Below are positions 42,256 to 46,780 of a stretch of DNA of 64,000 nt, in pieces. The DNA comes from Unio delphinus (lineage: Eukaryota > Mollusca > Bivalvia > Unionida > Unionidae). The position numbers were made by a program, and so were the translations under genes. The stretch's first letter is position 1. The number at the start of each line of letters is the position of its first letter. Below the pieces are notes generated by a model. It ran no database searches. It was not told where the DNA came from and worked only from the letters and a program-made list of their open reading frames with translations. The stretch is from contig JAQISU010000210.1 of the NCBI GenBank assembly GCA_029339505.1, positions 16,103,501 through 16,167,500 of the forward strand, written 5' to 3'.

Positions 42256-44964
42256 GACTTTGTATAGCTCCTAATCTTCAGAAACTCTAAGTGCTTTACA
42301 ACATCTATAATGATATGACTATGCTACAGAAAAACTAGTAACAAAACCCACGAAATTGGAAAAAAAAAAAAAACATGCTGAAAACATAAGAGACAAAACA
42401 TTATTAGGTCTCTAAGTTTGTTCCTGCAATCAAAAAATGGGAGTTTTAAGAAGACTCTTAAAAGGGACCACTGCGTCTTTGTTGTCTAATTTCAATAGGC
42501 AATTCGTTCCACATCACTGGGCCCTGGTATGAGAATGTTGTCCATATGACATCGTTTTCATAGTGGGAACAATGAGTATAAGATTGTCAGAAGAGGAGCG
42601 CCAGTATCTTGCTGGTGTATACACGTTGGTGAGGCCGAATAGGTATATTAGACTGGAGTTAGTCATTGAAACATAGCACAGAGAACAAATTTTGTGTTTG
42701 ATTCTATATCGAATGGATAGCCAGTGTAGGGTACAGAGCAGTGGTGATGTGTGCTCTGATCTAAGTACTCTAAAAATGATCCGAGCAGGTGTGTTTTTGA
42801 ACTTTTTGAAGTTTCTGGAGTAGATATTGTGATGAACCAGATAATGCAATGAGATAAACGTGCATAATATGTCACATATGAAAAACCAAAAGTTTTATAT
42901 TTGGCACAGATAAGAAAAACTATCCTAGATAATAAAAAACAACGATAAGGAACAAAATTGCAAGAAATAACTACATGTCTAAAAAGGGATCTTGTACATT
43001 TGATCCCTGACTATACTAAATGTAATTTGGACACATGTATACAAAATGGATTCTTTTCTCAATTACTGTGTTGAGTGGATCATCTTGTTATACAACCATG
43101 ACATTTCATGGCTTGGGATACACATTAATATTTTCAAATTTACTTACAACAGTCACTTTGTTTTCTTGTTCTATTAAATGTTTATGGTAAGAGAGAAGAT
43201 TAAATGACTAACAAAGCAAAGATGAAAGTGTTTTAAGCTTTTTACTTATATAATGATGGATGTTTTGGGAATTAATAATTGCATCTGAAGCATCTGTGCC
43301 AGTTAATATTTGTTACATTTACACACAAATTTCACACTCATTCAGCATTTTGTCTTTCTCTTTTTTATGTGACAATGAGAATTTGTATCACATTTTACAC
43401 ACATTTACTAAACTTGTAATACATGTTTTCTTCTTTTTCTCCCTTCATAACATTGCATCTTCCTCATCAAAAACAATTTCTGTTGCTTTTCCTTTTACTC
43501 ATGTTTATATTTTAACCTGGGTATAAACTTGCAAAACTCTGAAATTTTTGGAATTAAAGACGGTTGTCTAAACTAAATTGTACCTAATAATTTCCAACCA
43601 TATTACAGACATGCTATGACATACAAAACATCACTTTATCTGCTATGCACATGATCTCAGAGTGAAAAAGAGTTGTTATCTAGTACAACAATTTCCTTTT
43701 CTTTCATGTATGAGAGGCTAATTGCTGTTTAACAGGTGTCTTTTTATTTCCTAACAAGACCTAAGTAGACTAGTCAACTTCCTTATCTCCTAAAATACTA
43801 TCTGTAACAAATTGTACACGATGTTAACATTGCTAGGAATCCAAGTAGTATTATAGAACATTATCAGATCCTACATGTAATATAATTTGCAGGTATCTTC
43901 ACATGCAATACTTCAGCACATAATCATGTCCTCCCCTGCTTTGCACAACTCATGCACTATCAAAAAAGCTCCCCATTGAGTTTAATCTTTAAGGAGGGGT
44001 AGAATAAAAATAGACCAAGTGTCTAGTTTTATTTGAACATTTGCTGGGGATTTAAAATCCACTTGCTCGACTCACTGAATAAGCCTAGGGTACTTGCCTG
44101 AAGGCAAGTAACAAAACTGATAGAGGATAAAGTGAAGGCACAGGGCAAACATGTTTGCTCCACATCTCTCACAATTTATTAAGTGCTTAGATCTTCCATG
44201 TCTTTCACTGATTACATGGATTGACAATTATTTTTATCTTGACATTTAATTTTCTGACAACTTTTAGCATTAGGAAAAACGTGTGCTGTCTGAAGCAGAC
44301 ATCTAATAAAAATGACTGTTAATGTATGCTCAGGAAATGTACTTCAGATGATGTCAAGTACTTTGATGTTCTAGATACAGTGAAACAAATTTGTACAGTA
44401 AATGCTATCCTATTTTGTGAATGTCTAATAATGTACACGCCTATTTTTTTCAACAGAAAGATAATGTACTGCTGATGTCCCTAAGATGAACAAGGATTAC
44501 CACTAGAGAACAACATTTTTTTTATTTATAACTTAAATCTTGTGCAAATGTGTAAGTGTTAAGAAAAAAAATTAACATTAGTGTGATTTTATGACCTTTT
44601 GTTTCTGTAGGGTTTTGACAGATTTTCAGGAAGGGGAGGGGATAGTTTATTAATATTGAAGTTAATGTTATGAATAAATAAAATAAGCTAAATATATTCC
44701 CATCTTTCTCTCCCTCATATAAAGTCCCCTTACATGATGCATGTATCAATAACCTATATTTTTTAACTTTTGGATTTATGGGAAACAAAACACAAAAATT
44801 ATTCTTGTAATTTATTTATGAATAAAATTAACAGGAAACAATACACCTACAATACACCTACCATCTGATTTTGTATGGACTATTTCCAGTTTCACACCAC
44901 TGATTTCTGAAGCCACTATAATTTTCAAAGTCTGGAAATTTCCGTGATCTGTATACAGCTTCAT
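808..44964 (-). CDS. MARS1: Cytosolic methionyl-tRNA synthetase (partial, exons 1-19 of a longer gene)
   Basis: MARS1 attaches methionine to tRNA-Met in the cytosol, using ATP, for initiation and elongation. Nineteen minus-strand exons join with consistent phase and GT-AG ends into 2216 coding bases (738 complete residues). Domain order: an N-terminal GST-like domain (residues about 1-190) of the type that docks in multi-synthetase complexes; a variable linker (194-260); the class I Rossmann catalytic domain with HLGN at 284-287 (HIGH motif) and FSKS at 598-601 (KMSKS loop); four CxxC pairs (393/396, 409/412, 422/425, 439/442) forming the zinc knuckles of the connective insertion; and the start of the anticodon-binding helical domain (about 634 onward). 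The start [10 protein letters not shown] aligns with the known start of animal MARS1. The human protein is 900 residues, so roughly the last 160 are missing off the left edge. I saw no frameshift or stop, so the gene looks functional. Introns reach about 10 kb and are packed with mobile DNA. Confidence 0.95.
913..1236. other. Intron 18, part next to exon 19
   Basis: Pyrimidine-rich tract next to the exon 19 acceptor, a short (TA)n run near 1180-1193, otherwise AT-rich with no recognisable element. Confidence 0.5.
1237..1675. repeat. Minisatellite, 36-37 bp x 12
   Basis: Twelve near-identical head-to-tail units with the core CTGTTGACCTGATTCATCAG followed by TATATTACATAC. Variants are single substitutions (GAC/GAG, ACATAC/ACAAAC) and TTAAC/TTTAAC. 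There are no unique spacers, so it is not CRISPR-like. It lies in intron 18 of MARS1. Confidence 0.95.
1843..1974 (-). CDS. MARS1: MARS1 exon 18 (residues 660-703)
   Basis: Acceptor TTTCAG|AGCCC, donor GCAAA|GTAAGAATG. It encodes [20 protein letters not shown] followed by [20 protein letters not shown], matching the start of the anticodon-binding domain. It enters and leaves in phase 2. Confidence 0.93.
2008..2550. repeat. Degenerate minisatellite, about 43 bp x 12
   Basis: Units with the core CATGCATGTCTTCCTGTTAT followed by GACCCACACACAAAATCCAT, starting about 35 bases upstream of the exon 18 acceptor. They are well diverged. Open frames across it are an effect of the repeat. Confidence 0.85.
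2574..2789 (-). other. Unexplained open frame or possible cassette exon in intron 17
   Basis: A 71-residue open frame whose middle (about 2596-2752) has protein-like composition, for example [20 protein letters not shown]. It has a plausible acceptor (CACTTAAG) and donor (ACAGAG|GTAAAA). MARS1 exons 17 and 18 join perfectly without it, and it resembles no MARS1 segment I know. It could be a fragment of another gene or element, or chance. No function can be proposed. Confidence 0.2.
3135..3214 (-). CDS. MARS1: MARS1 exon 17 (residues 634-659)
   Basis: Acceptor AATTTCAG|GACAGC, donor CAACAG|GTGAAG. It encodes [20 protein letters not shown] then LGNFIN, the conserved junction between the catalytic and anticodon-binding domains. 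It starts in phase 0 and ends in phase 2. Confidence 0.94.
3215..3346 (-). repeat. 66-bp tandem duplication containing the exon 17 acceptor
   Basis: Two copies of a 66-bp segment (3215-3280 and 3281-3346) differ at only a few bases. Each contains the polypyrimidine-poor AAATTTCAG acceptor. Using the upstream copy would add 66 in-frame bases that reach TGA after 14 codons, so only the proximal acceptor preserves MARS1. Confidence 0.9.
3628..4489. mobile_element. Tigger/pogo-type non-autonomous element (862 bp)
   Basis: Flanked by TA on both sides (3626-3627 and 4490-4491). The ends are CAGTCGACTCC and, on the other strand, CAGTTGACTCC, each followed by repeated TTAACTGCACA-like text. This is the CAGT start and TA target of the pogo/Tigger branch of Tc1/mariner. 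The interior has no transposase open frame. The motif GGTTAACTGCACACTCCGG recurs in both ends. Confidence 0.8.
4921..5054 (-). CDS. MARS1: MARS1 exon 16 (residues 589-633), KMSKS loop
   Basis: Acceptor TTTCAG|AGTTC, donor CACAG|GTAAG. It encodes [20 protein letters not shown] followed by [20 protein letters not shown]. The KFSKS signature is the mobile class I loop that stabilises the activation transition state. Confidence 0.96.
5055..6387. other. Intron 15: degenerate repeats only
   Basis: Between about 5450 and 5960 there are four or five diverged units of ~160 bp with the core TTCATAATGATTCAT followed by AAAGTGTGAAG. A C-run lies at 5993-6000 and CT-rich sequence at 6110-6210. No gene or clear element was seen. 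Confidence 0.6.
6388..6505 (-). CDS. MARS1: MARS1 exon 15 (residues 550-588)
   Basis: Acceptor CAACAG|GTGGAG, donor CTACAG|GTTAGAG. It encodes [20 protein letters not shown] followed by [27 protein letters not shown] is the strongly conserved class I motif of methionyl-tRNA synthetases near the active site. Confidence 0.95.
6506..7295. other. Intron 14, nothing recognised
   Basis: AT-rich unique-looking sequence with A-runs. No open frame, repeat array or terminal repeats were seen. Confidence 0.5.
7296..7391 (-). CDS. MARS1: MARS1 exon 14 (residues 518-549)
   Basis: Acceptor TTTACAG|GTGTTC, donor CAACAG|GTTTGT, phase 0 at both ends. It encodes [20 protein letters not shown] then [12 protein letters not shown], including the FDAPIGY methionine-binding segment of the catalytic core. 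Confidence 0.96.
7540..7905. repeat. Minisatellite, about 40-47 bp x 8
   Basis: Tandem units containing TATTTTCCACCTATGACATA and TATCCTATCAGTTGTATGA, ending about 65 bases from the exon 13 donor. A 184-residue open frame on the plus strand (7575-8129) is a by-product of the repeat and of antisense exon 13. Confidence 0.9.
7971..8141 (-). CDS. MARS1: MARS1 exon 13 (residues 461-517)
   Basis: Acceptor TTTTAG|GCTGAG, donor GATAAG|GTAAGAAA, phase 0 at both ends. It encodes [20 protein letters not shown]... and then [20 protein letters not shown], the conserved return from the connective insertion into the Rossmann fold. Confidence 0.96.
8142..9825. other. Intron 12, first part, nothing recognised
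   Basis: AT-rich unique-looking sequence. No open frame over 60 codons with protein-like content and no terminal repeats were found. Confidence 0.5.
9826..9945. repeat. Short minisatellite, 31 bp x 4
   Basis: Four head-to-tail copies of a unit with the core GGTTCACATCTCTTCCATAT followed by AATTAATGAAT, one with TCC for TTC. Confidence 0.92.
10607..10895 (-). mobile_element. SINE-A copy (tRNA-derived)
   Basis: The reverse complement of this stretch is colinear with 22698-22985. Shared blocks include GCACTGGGGCATCATGCC-like text (here GTATCATGCCGC), ACCAGTC...ACACTAACCTCTTAATGC and a box-B-like AGGGATCAAACCC. The tRNA-like head is decayed. Confidence 0.8.
10975..11161 (-). CDS. MARS1: MARS1 exon 12 (residues 398-460), zinc knuckles
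   Basis: Acceptor TATTTCAG|ATTTC, donor CCAAAA|GTGAGT. It encodes [20 protein letters not shown] and on to [11 protein letters not shown]. Three CxxC pairs (CPFC, CDGC, CKLC) lie here; with CEGC in exon 11 they make the four-pair zinc domain of the connective insertion. Confidence 0.96.
11162..12044. other. Intron 11, nothing recognised
   Basis: AT-rich sequence without recognisable element or gene. The open frame at 11571-11762 has no protein-like features. Confidence 0.5.
12045..12134 (-). CDS. MARS1: MARS1 exon 11 (residues 368-397)
   Basis: Acceptor CTGCAG|GATTGC, donor GACAG|GTTTGT. It encodes [20 protein letters not shown] followed by DQLKCEGCD, the entry into the zinc-binding insertion (first CxxC pair). 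Confidence 0.95.
12672..12905 (+). mobile_element. SINE-B copy (tRNA-derived)
   Basis: The head GAGTGGTCTAAAGC is like the A box of a Leu/Ser-type tRNA, and AGGTTAAAATCTC stands where a B box is expected. The body contains TTCTTCCTCCACCATTAATA and ATGTATAGCCTATCGTGTGC, and the tail is GTTAAACCCTGCAACAACAA. Related copies lie at 13034-13290 (inverted), 30972-31208, 40700-41748 (interrupted) and 45478-45600 (partial). Upstream (12480-12660) is a degenerate TGACCTTGACC-type repeat. Confidence 0.85.
13034..13290 (-). mobile_element. SINE-B copy (tRNA-derived), inverted
   Basis: The reverse complement matches the copy at 12672-12905 over its length, ending in AGTGGTCTAAAGCGCTTT-like tRNA head text near 13265. 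Together the two form an inverted pair about 130 bp apart. Confidence 0.85.
13291..14298. other. Intron 10 remainder, nothing recognised
   Basis: AT-rich. An open frame on the minus strand (13415-13696) has no recognisable domain. No repeat ends were found. Confidence 0.45.
14299..14502 (-). CDS. MARS1: MARS1 exon 10 (residues 300-367)
   Basis: Acceptor ATACCAG|GTATTGTC, donor ACTGA|GTATGA. It encodes [20 protein letters not shown] followed by [20 protein letters not shown] and on to the FGRTTT motif. CGTDEYGT is the methionyl-tRNA synthetase Rossmann signature. Confidence 0.96.
14503..15480. other. Intron 9, first part, nothing recognised
   Basis: AT-rich sequence without a clear repeat structure or plausible coding segment. 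Confidence 0.45.
15481..16060. repeat. Diverged tandem repeat, units about 150-240 bp
   Basis: Blocks recur with cores GGTGGCCATACTGGATTTCA, GGTGACCATACTGGATGTCA and AGATGGCCATATTGGCAATC, each followed by text like CATCACAAGTCTTC and a poly-pyrimidine stretch. Old, degenerate repeat. Confidence 0.65.
16165..16850. repeat. Direct repeat pair, about 420-bp spacing, with (TA)n
   Basis: The segments at about 16172-16380 and 16590-16850 share TAATGTCACATTACTCCAAG, ATTAAAATCCCTAT and GACCTTGATTACTACAAATA in the same order. The second copy carries a (TA)n microsatellite at 16674-16727. Confidence 0.85.
16851..17977. other. Intron 9, last part, nothing recognised
   Basis: AT-rich and unique-looking. 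Confidence 0.45.
17978..18094 (-). CDS. MARS1: MARS1 exon 9 (residues 261-299), HIGH motif
   Basis: Acceptor TTTTCAG|CATACC, donor TCAAG|GTAGGT. It encodes [20 protein letters not shown] followed by [22 protein letters not shown] (284-287) is the class I HIGH signature that binds ATP. Confidence 0.97.
18095..19101. other. Intron 8, nothing recognised
   Basis: AT-rich, with a G-run at 18381-18389. No plausible gene or element ends were seen. Confidence 0.45.
19102..19211 (-). CDS. MARS1: MARS1 exon 8 (residues 225-260)
   Basis: Acceptor ACAACAG|GTTAAT, donor CCTAT|GTATGTAA. It encodes [20 protein letters not shown] followed by [16 protein letters not shown], the linker just before the catalytic domain (human ...LSEEEIAMAVTAWEKG...). 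Its first ~20 bases and acceptor are repeated in the array upstream. Confidence 0.93.
19193..19400 (-). repeat. Minisatellite built from the intron 7 / exon 8 junction
   Basis: Units of about 49 bp. Unit 0 contains the true acceptor and the first exon 8 bases. Units 1-3 upstream keep the same text around TTCAATTATTATGAATGCCT and carry acceptor-like variants: on the minus strand ACTACAGTTAATGT, TCCACAATTAATAT and GCACAGGTTGATGT against the true ACAACAGGTTAATAT. A fourth unit is fragmentary. Confidence 0.8.
19590..19682 (-). CDS. MARS1: MARS1 exon 7 (residues 194-224), linker
   Basis: Acceptor GTGTCAG|GCTTCC, donor GCACAG|GTGGGT, phase 0 at both ends. It encodes [20 protein letters not shown] followed by [11 protein letters not shown], a low-complexity Gln/Lys-rich tether between the GST-like and catalytic domains. 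It is poorly conserved, so it is supported mainly by phase and splice sites. Confidence 0.85.
19683..20676. other. Intron 6, part next to exon 7, nothing recognised
   Basis: AT-rich, no gene or element ends were seen. Confidence 0.45.
20681..22066 (+). mobile_element. piggyBac-family element, internally deleted
   Basis: The left end is TTAA (20677-20680) followed by CCTTTAAAGTGCTAG. The right end, read on the other strand, is CCCTTAAAGTGCTG next to TTAT, one change from TTAA. The CC[T/C]TTAAAGTGCT-type terminal repeat and TTAA target are piggyBac hallmarks. At about 1.39 kb it is far shorter than an intact element of this family (over 2 kb) and carries only the N-terminal part of the transposase. 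Confidence 0.75.
20939..21530 (+). pseudogene. piggyBac transposase fragment
   Basis: The ATG at 20939 opens an acidic start ([20 protein letters not shown]), followed by [11 protein letters not shown]. After the TGA at 21209-21211 another frame reads [15 protein letters not shown], the N-terminal block of piggyBac transposases. Further frame changes lead to [17 protein letters not shown], also a family motif. The catalytic Asp-rich core downstream is missing. Several stops and frameshifts make it non-functional. Confidence 0.75.
22067..22697. other. Intron 6, nothing recognised
   Basis: AT-rich sequence without visible structure. Confidence 0.4.
22698..22985 (+). mobile_element. SINE-A copy (tRNA-derived)
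   Basis: The head has an A-box-like TGGCCTACTGG (22706) and a B-box-like GGTTTGATCCC about 35 bases later, the internal RNA polymerase III promoter of tRNA-derived SINEs. The body contains CATTAAGAGGTTAGTGTTAG and GATGCCCCAGTGCTAGACAT. Other copies are at 10607-10895 and 54972-55350. Confidence 0.85.
23480..23860. repeat. Degenerate short tandem repeat
   Basis: About nine irregular units of 35-60 bp with the cores CAAAGTTTCATGGCAGTC and TAACAATAATACTGAC, followed by an A-run. Upstream, 22986-23479 holds no recognised feature. Confidence 0.75.
23955..24130. repeat. Minisatellite, 33-35 bp, left part (split by transposon)
   Basis: Units with the core TTAGTAATTAATAATGTACA followed by TTTATCACATGGC. 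The array resumes at 29881 on the other side of the composite transposon and ends within seven bases of the exon 6 donor. Confidence 0.88.
24141..25453 (-). pseudogene. pogo/Tigger-type DDE transposase, broken
   Basis: Start [20 protein letters not shown] opens a helix-turn-helix; a CENP-B-type second DNA-binding region follows ([20 protein letters not shown]...). A one-base frameshift near 25040 moves the rest into a second frame, which holds the catalytic core. The first catalytic site reads [10 protein letters not shown] where the family has NMDE, a single A-to-T change replacing the catalytic Asp with Val. The second ([10 protein letters not shown]) and third (LQPLDIAV) Asp are present. 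An acidic Ser/Asp/Glu tail near 24280 is usual for the family. The final ~30 codons run into the outer element's terminal repeat (stop at 24141-24143), so the original C-terminus and left end of the pogo element are lost. Confidence 0.88.
25606..25791. repeat. Segment shared with the hAT element at 33269-33411
   Basis: Colinear similarity to 33269-33411: GAGCAAAGGTCGTCGGCTTA versus GAGCAAGGGTCGTCGGCTTG, then TTATTGCTGCGGCAAC in both, then GTGCTTCAAAGGTA in both. The copy here has about 45 extra bases. Function unknown. Confidence 0.85.
26345..26378 (-). repeat. Probable 5' terminal repeat of the nested pogo element
   Basis: Read on the minus strand from 26378 the sequence is TACCGTATTTTCCCGCATAT followed by more GCGCGGG-type text, the style of pogo/Tigger ends, with TA outermost. 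It lies about 920 bp upstream of the pogo start codon. No partner copy is found at the left side. Between 25832 and 26344 no confident feature was seen, and 26379-26700 is AT-rich without one. Confidence 0.55.
26701..29365 (-). pseudogene. Unclassified DDE-type transposase, heavily mutated
   Basis: Read from 29365 downward, one frame runs to 28154 with TGA at 28985-28987 and TAG at 28730-28732, then TAA at 28154-28156. A frameshift near 28085 and a 212-bp tandem duplication follow, and the last frame ends at 26701. Landmarks: N-terminal helical region ([20 protein letters not shown]); Ser/Asp-rich linker; LHWDSKLM (presumed first catalytic Asp); FIITTSNTG where I recall FDTTSSNTG, so the presumed second Asp is Ile (28121-28123); SACRHHVGE, a CxxH motif; [30 protein letters not shown] (presumed catalytic Glu); and a basic end RKRKGHSD. 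I recall this layout from many unnamed predicted proteins in cnidarians, insects and molluscs and infer an RNase-H-fold transposase. I cannot name the superfamily. It probably once mobilised the outer element. Confidence 0.7.
27341..27764. repeat. 212-bp tandem duplication inside the transposase pseudogene
   Basis: 27341-27552 and 27553-27764 appear identical except one base (AATTTGCAG versus AACTTGCAG). 212 is not a multiple of three, so it shifts the frame. Near-identity implies a recent event. Confidence 0.93.
29881..29976. repeat. Minisatellite, 33-35 bp, right part, abutting exon 6 donor
   Basis: Continuation of the array at 23955-24130 (TGTACATTTATCACATAGCT, TTAGTAATTAATAATGCACA). Its last unit begins within seven bases of the exon 6 donor. 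Confidence 0.85.
29977..30092 (-). CDS. MARS1: MARS1 exon 6 (residues 155-193)
   Basis: Acceptor CCTTAG|GATGGG, donor CTGAAG|GTAAGA. It encodes [20 protein letters not shown] followed by [18 protein letters not shown], the C-terminal helices of the GST-like domain. The intron that follows (about 10.3 kb) contains the composite transposon, SINE-A and piggyBac relic. Confidence 0.92.
30285..31549. mobile_element. Foldback element with 54-bp inverted arms (1265 bp)
   Basis: The left arm 30285-30338 and right arm 31496-31549 are inverted copies matching at 52 of 54 positions (TTAATCCAGTCAGTTGGTCA then TCTCTAGTCTATCCTAT...). On the right the inner 27 bp of the arm are repeated five times head to tail (31388-31522). 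The interior contains a SINE-B copy. No open frame or clear target duplication was found. Confidence 0.8.
30972..31208 (+). mobile_element. SINE-B copy (tRNA-derived)
   Basis: A-box-like AGCAGAGTGGTCCAAAAGC and B-box-like AGGTTCAAGTCTC, body CAGCCAATGTGGGTATGTGA and TTCATCCTCCACCAGTTACA, tail GGCATTAAACTCTAAACAAC. More diverged than the other copies. It sits inside the foldback element. Confidence 0.8.
31540..32240. repeat. Minisatellite, about 60 bp x 11
   Basis: Degenerate units with the cores GGTGATACCACTGTCTGACA and TACTTATAAAGGCAATGCTG then TATAATACAGGTACATAT. Two neighbouring units near 31940-32060 are nearly identical, so the array has been reshuffled recently. Confidence 0.88.
32339..34219. 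mobile_element. Non-autonomous hAT element (1881 bp)
   Basis: Perfect 8-bp target duplication CTCAAAAG at 32331-32338 and 34220-34227. Terminal inverted repeats TAGAGCTGTACCGAT at both ends. Multiple subterminal copies of CCGATTAT/GCCGATAC within ~100 bp of each end (transposase-binding style). The TAGAG start and 8-bp duplication are hAT hallmarks. There is no transposase frame; the interior holds a segment shared with the pogo element at 25606-25791. Confidence 0.93.
34375..34421. repeat. (GA)n microsatellite
   Basis: Uninterrupted GA dinucleotides over about 47 bases. Confidence 0.97.
34490..35210. repeat. Diverged repeat of TGACCTTGACCTTTGA type
   Basis: About five units of 130-170 bp with cores GCAGAAACCATTTTTCTTCT, TTCAGTCA and TGACCTTGACCTTTGATGC. 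Related text occurs at 125-300 and 12480-12660. Dispersed repeats of this wording are, to my knowledge, common in mollusc genomes. Confidence 0.7.
35352..35427 (-). CDS. MARS1: MARS1 exon 5 (residues 130-154)
   Basis: Acceptor CTTACAG|GATCAG, donor CAAAG|GTAAAA. It encodes [20 protein letters not shown] then [13 protein letters not shown] is the GST C-terminal domain signature seen in human MARS1 as SLADIVLW. Confidence 0.94.
35428..36497. other. Intron 4, nothing recognised
   Basis: Very AT-rich, with a short AAATCAATTAAATAAATCAA run near 35995. No gene or element was seen. Confidence 0.5.
36498..36626 (-). CDS. MARS1: MARS1 exon 4 (residues 87-129)
   Basis: Acceptor TTGACAG|CCAATA, donor TGTGGG|GTGAAT, phase 0 at both ends, 43 codons. 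It encodes [20 protein letters not shown] then [20 protein letters not shown], the helical part of the GST-like domain. Confidence 0.92.
37766..39620 (+). pseudogene. RTE-type LINE relic (endonuclease / reverse transcriptase)
   Basis: Broken frames recall the endonuclease-reverse transcriptase proteins often mis-annotated as craniofacial development protein 2. In order: [19 protein letters not shown] (37786 onward), [38 protein letters not shown] with [14 protein letters not shown] (endonuclease core, about 38105-38205), [20 protein letters not shown], and after 39064 a jump to WWTGHV...GDIPSGHRK...[13 protein letters not shown], the C-terminal end. The whole reverse transcriptase catalytic core is missing between about 39064 and 39170. 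Dozens of stops and frameshifts. Text at 37140-37765 may be its 5' part. Confidence 0.85.
39601..39790. repeat. Tandem repeat, about 57 bp x 3
   Basis: Three units with cores AATGATTGGATGCAGCTAGA and CCACTGATCCAATCAGTGTC, TACCACTC. A fourth is degenerate. It lies at the 3' end of the LINE relic. From 39791 to 40326 no feature was recognised. Confidence 0.9.
40327..40408 (-). CDS. MARS1: MARS1 exon 3 (residues 59-86)
   Basis: Acceptor ATGTAG|ATACTT, donor CTGTTG|GTGAGG. It encodes [20 protein letters not shown] then WESAVLL, matching human ...NQWLEWEATEL. Confidence 0.93.
40700..41748 (+). mobile_element. SINE-B copy interrupted by an 824-bp element
   Basis: The head GAGTGGCTGAGTGGTCTAAA (40704-40723) and the remainder (41556-41748: CTCACATCTGTTGAGTCTAA, ATGTATAGCCTATCGTGTGC, tail GTTAAACCCTAAAA) are parts of one SINE-B split by the element at 40726-41549. 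Confidence 0.88.
40726..41549. mobile_element. Non-autonomous DNA transposon with GCGTAAT subterminal repeats (824 bp)
   Basis: Terminal inverted repeats CATACATGCCAACC at both ends. Target duplication TAAAGC at 40720-40725 and 41550-41555; excising the element and one copy restores the SINE. Subterminal copies of AAAAGCGTAAT occur at least twice in the first 85 bp (one as AAAAGCGGAAT) and at least four times in the last 100 bp, mixed with GATTACGCC. No transposase frame. Superfamily not identified. Confidence 0.88.
41984..42056 (-). CDS. MARS1: MARS1 exon 2 (residues 35-58)
   Basis: Acceptor TTCCAG|AGAAAG, donor GCTAG|GTAAGA. It encodes (E)[18 protein letters not shown] then ANAAA, matching human KVPVLQLDSGNYLFSTSA in the GST-like domain. 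Confidence 0.92.
42213..42870 (-). mobile_element. L2-like LINE 3' fragment
   Basis: The minus strand encodes the C-terminal tail typical of L2/CR1-group reverse transcriptases: [40 protein letters not shown], then [16 protein letters not shown]. The 3' tail is a stem-like GTAAAGCACTTAGAGTTTCT followed by a run of TTA units, seen on the plus strand as (ATA)n at 42214-42252. One frame is open for 111 residues, then it is broken. Confidence 0.85.
42871..44861. other. Intron 1, nothing recognised
   Basis: AT-rich, with no credible coding exon, terminal repeats or tandem array. Confidence 0.45.
44862..44964 (-). CDS. MARS1: MARS1 first coding exon (residues 1-34), start codon
   Basis: ATG at 44962-44964. 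It encodes [20 protein letters not shown] followed by [14 protein letters not shown], with donor GATG|GTAGGT. Human MARS1 starts MRLFVSDG, so this start is preferred. An acceptor-like CTAGTTTTAG lies nine bases before the ATG, so a noncoding exon is probably spliced on. Confidence 0.93.
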
Positions 44965-45477
44965 CTTGCAAGCCTAAAACTAGAAAAGGTGAAGTGTATT
45001 ATTTGTTTGTTTTAGAAGCAAATGATGAATGATAGATCAATAAAATACAAGTTAACGTTCTGGTTACTCGTATATAAGTGACCAGTGTGGTTTTAATCAA
45101 TGGTCTGAATATACTTGTGCATGTGTTTTATTGTACATGTTATAGGCATTGCTATATACTAGCTTAAAAATCTTTCTGACTACCACTTTATAGTCATGTT
45201 TCAGAAAGAAATATTAAATATATCATGTTTAAAGGTAGTTGACTAAGCATTGTTACCAACTTGCAAATACAATACTGTAAATTCATTACAATGTATGGCT
45301 TCTACATTGGTCTTTTAAAGTCACATGGCTAAAATACACATTATATATCTTTCCATCAAAACATGCTTTCACATATCAATACACTGCATATGAATATGAC
45401 ACATTTATACCCTTACAAAACGTGCTTGATATATACATACAACACAATGAATTTTCTACCTGATGATAAAATATTGC

Positions 45478-45600
45478 TTTAGACTAATGGGCCATCAATC
45501 TCACATAACTATATTGGCCAAGTCCGAGACTTGAACCCACATGGATAGTAGTGAGATAGCAGTGGATGGTTATAGGTAAGTGCTTACGACCACAAATATA
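45478..45600 (-). mobile_element. SINE-B fragment (tRNA-like head only)
   Basis: The reverse complement carries the head of SINE-B: AGTGAGATAGCAGTGGATGG and GAGACTTGAACCCACATGGA (plus strand), the latter a B-box complement. The body and tail are absent. Confidence 0.6.
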
Positions 45601-45964
45601 CATGTAATATTACAGCTAAGCTAAGAAAAAAAAACTTGTGTTTTACCTCTACAATGTTTAAGCATAAGCATGCATGTATAATGTTAACATCACTACAGTC
45701 TACAGTAACACATAAAAGTTCTAAAAATGAATATATATAGAACGTTTCTTTTCTTCAAAGATTATTAACAAAAACACTTCTAAACAAAAGGTACTGCAAG
45801 ATAAAAGAAAAGATAATGATGATATAATTCAGTTAAAGGTAAATAACAATAATAATATGTCAATACTTAAAAAGAAGGTAGCAAAGTATACAATCCTGAC
45901 AAGTTACAATTTGATGTAATCAGCCATTATTTGTCACCCCCATATGGGTTGTTTTCACAAACAT

Positions 45965-46050
45965 CACGTTTAAGTACGCAAATACCCACAATTCAACGCA
46001 CACGCACCTTCTGCTGCCATTTTGAATCGCTAACAAACCGTTGTCAACAT
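45965..46050 (-). promoter_or_regulatory. Probable MARS1 promoter-proximal region and noncoding exon
   Basis: On the minus strand CAAAATGGCAGC (46013-46024) matches a YY1 site, a motif often found just downstream of the start of housekeeping genes, followed by the donor-like GAAG|GTGCGTG at 46008. Splicing from here to the acceptor before 44964 would put the ATG of the YY1 site out of frame with MARS1, so it would be an upstream ATG rather than the protein start. CpG-containing text (ACGCACACGCACC) is locally concentrated. Inference only. Confidence 0.4.
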
Positions 46051-46780
46051 TAGTCATCATGTATATTCAAGAATAATAATCTGATTTGACTATCGATAAG
46101 GATATTTACTTTTAGACACAATACATAGATTATACTTGAAATTATGTACACAATAGCATAAAAATAAAGCTGGAAGTTTCCTTGCTAATATCGAAAGACA
46201 AAATAGTAAAGTAGAACCGTAATCGTGTATAATTGATATCTAAGAAATGCACTTTTTGTTGTTGTTTGCAAACAGACAATACTGACGTTTTTAAAAAGTC
46301 ATTCGTATCTTATCCCTAAGCTTGTCATCTTCAATGAGTATTTCCAGATCACGATTTTCTGGATAAAATATCAGTCGCGAATTAAAATTTCATAGCATGT
46401 ATTTTATGCTAGAACTTTTATGTACAAATATTTTAAACGACATGTGTTTGAGCCATAGAATATTTGAGAAACCATTTTAATTAGCATATTCAAATATGAC
46501 GTTGTTTTGAATGTCAAAACGATGTATTCCTGAAATGCTTTTAGAAATATGAAATTGTATATAAACAACTGGCTTTTAAACATTAACGATAATCAAATGC
46601 TTGATTTAAGCCCGTGAAAATCGAAAATCATTACATGTTTCTACTTGGTTGTATATCCATTTGTTTATGCGTTTGTTTTTTAATCGATCTATTTGTTTAG
46701 GAAAGCATAACAAATATGGTTGAAATATAAATATTTTACTTGAAGAAAACACGTAAAAAGAGTCACATGATGACATTATC

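Noticed and set aside
46008..46024. Alternative MARS1 start at the ATG in CAAAATGGCAGC
   Set aside because: Spliced to either acceptor-like site before 44964 it is out of frame with the conserved MKLYTDHG start.
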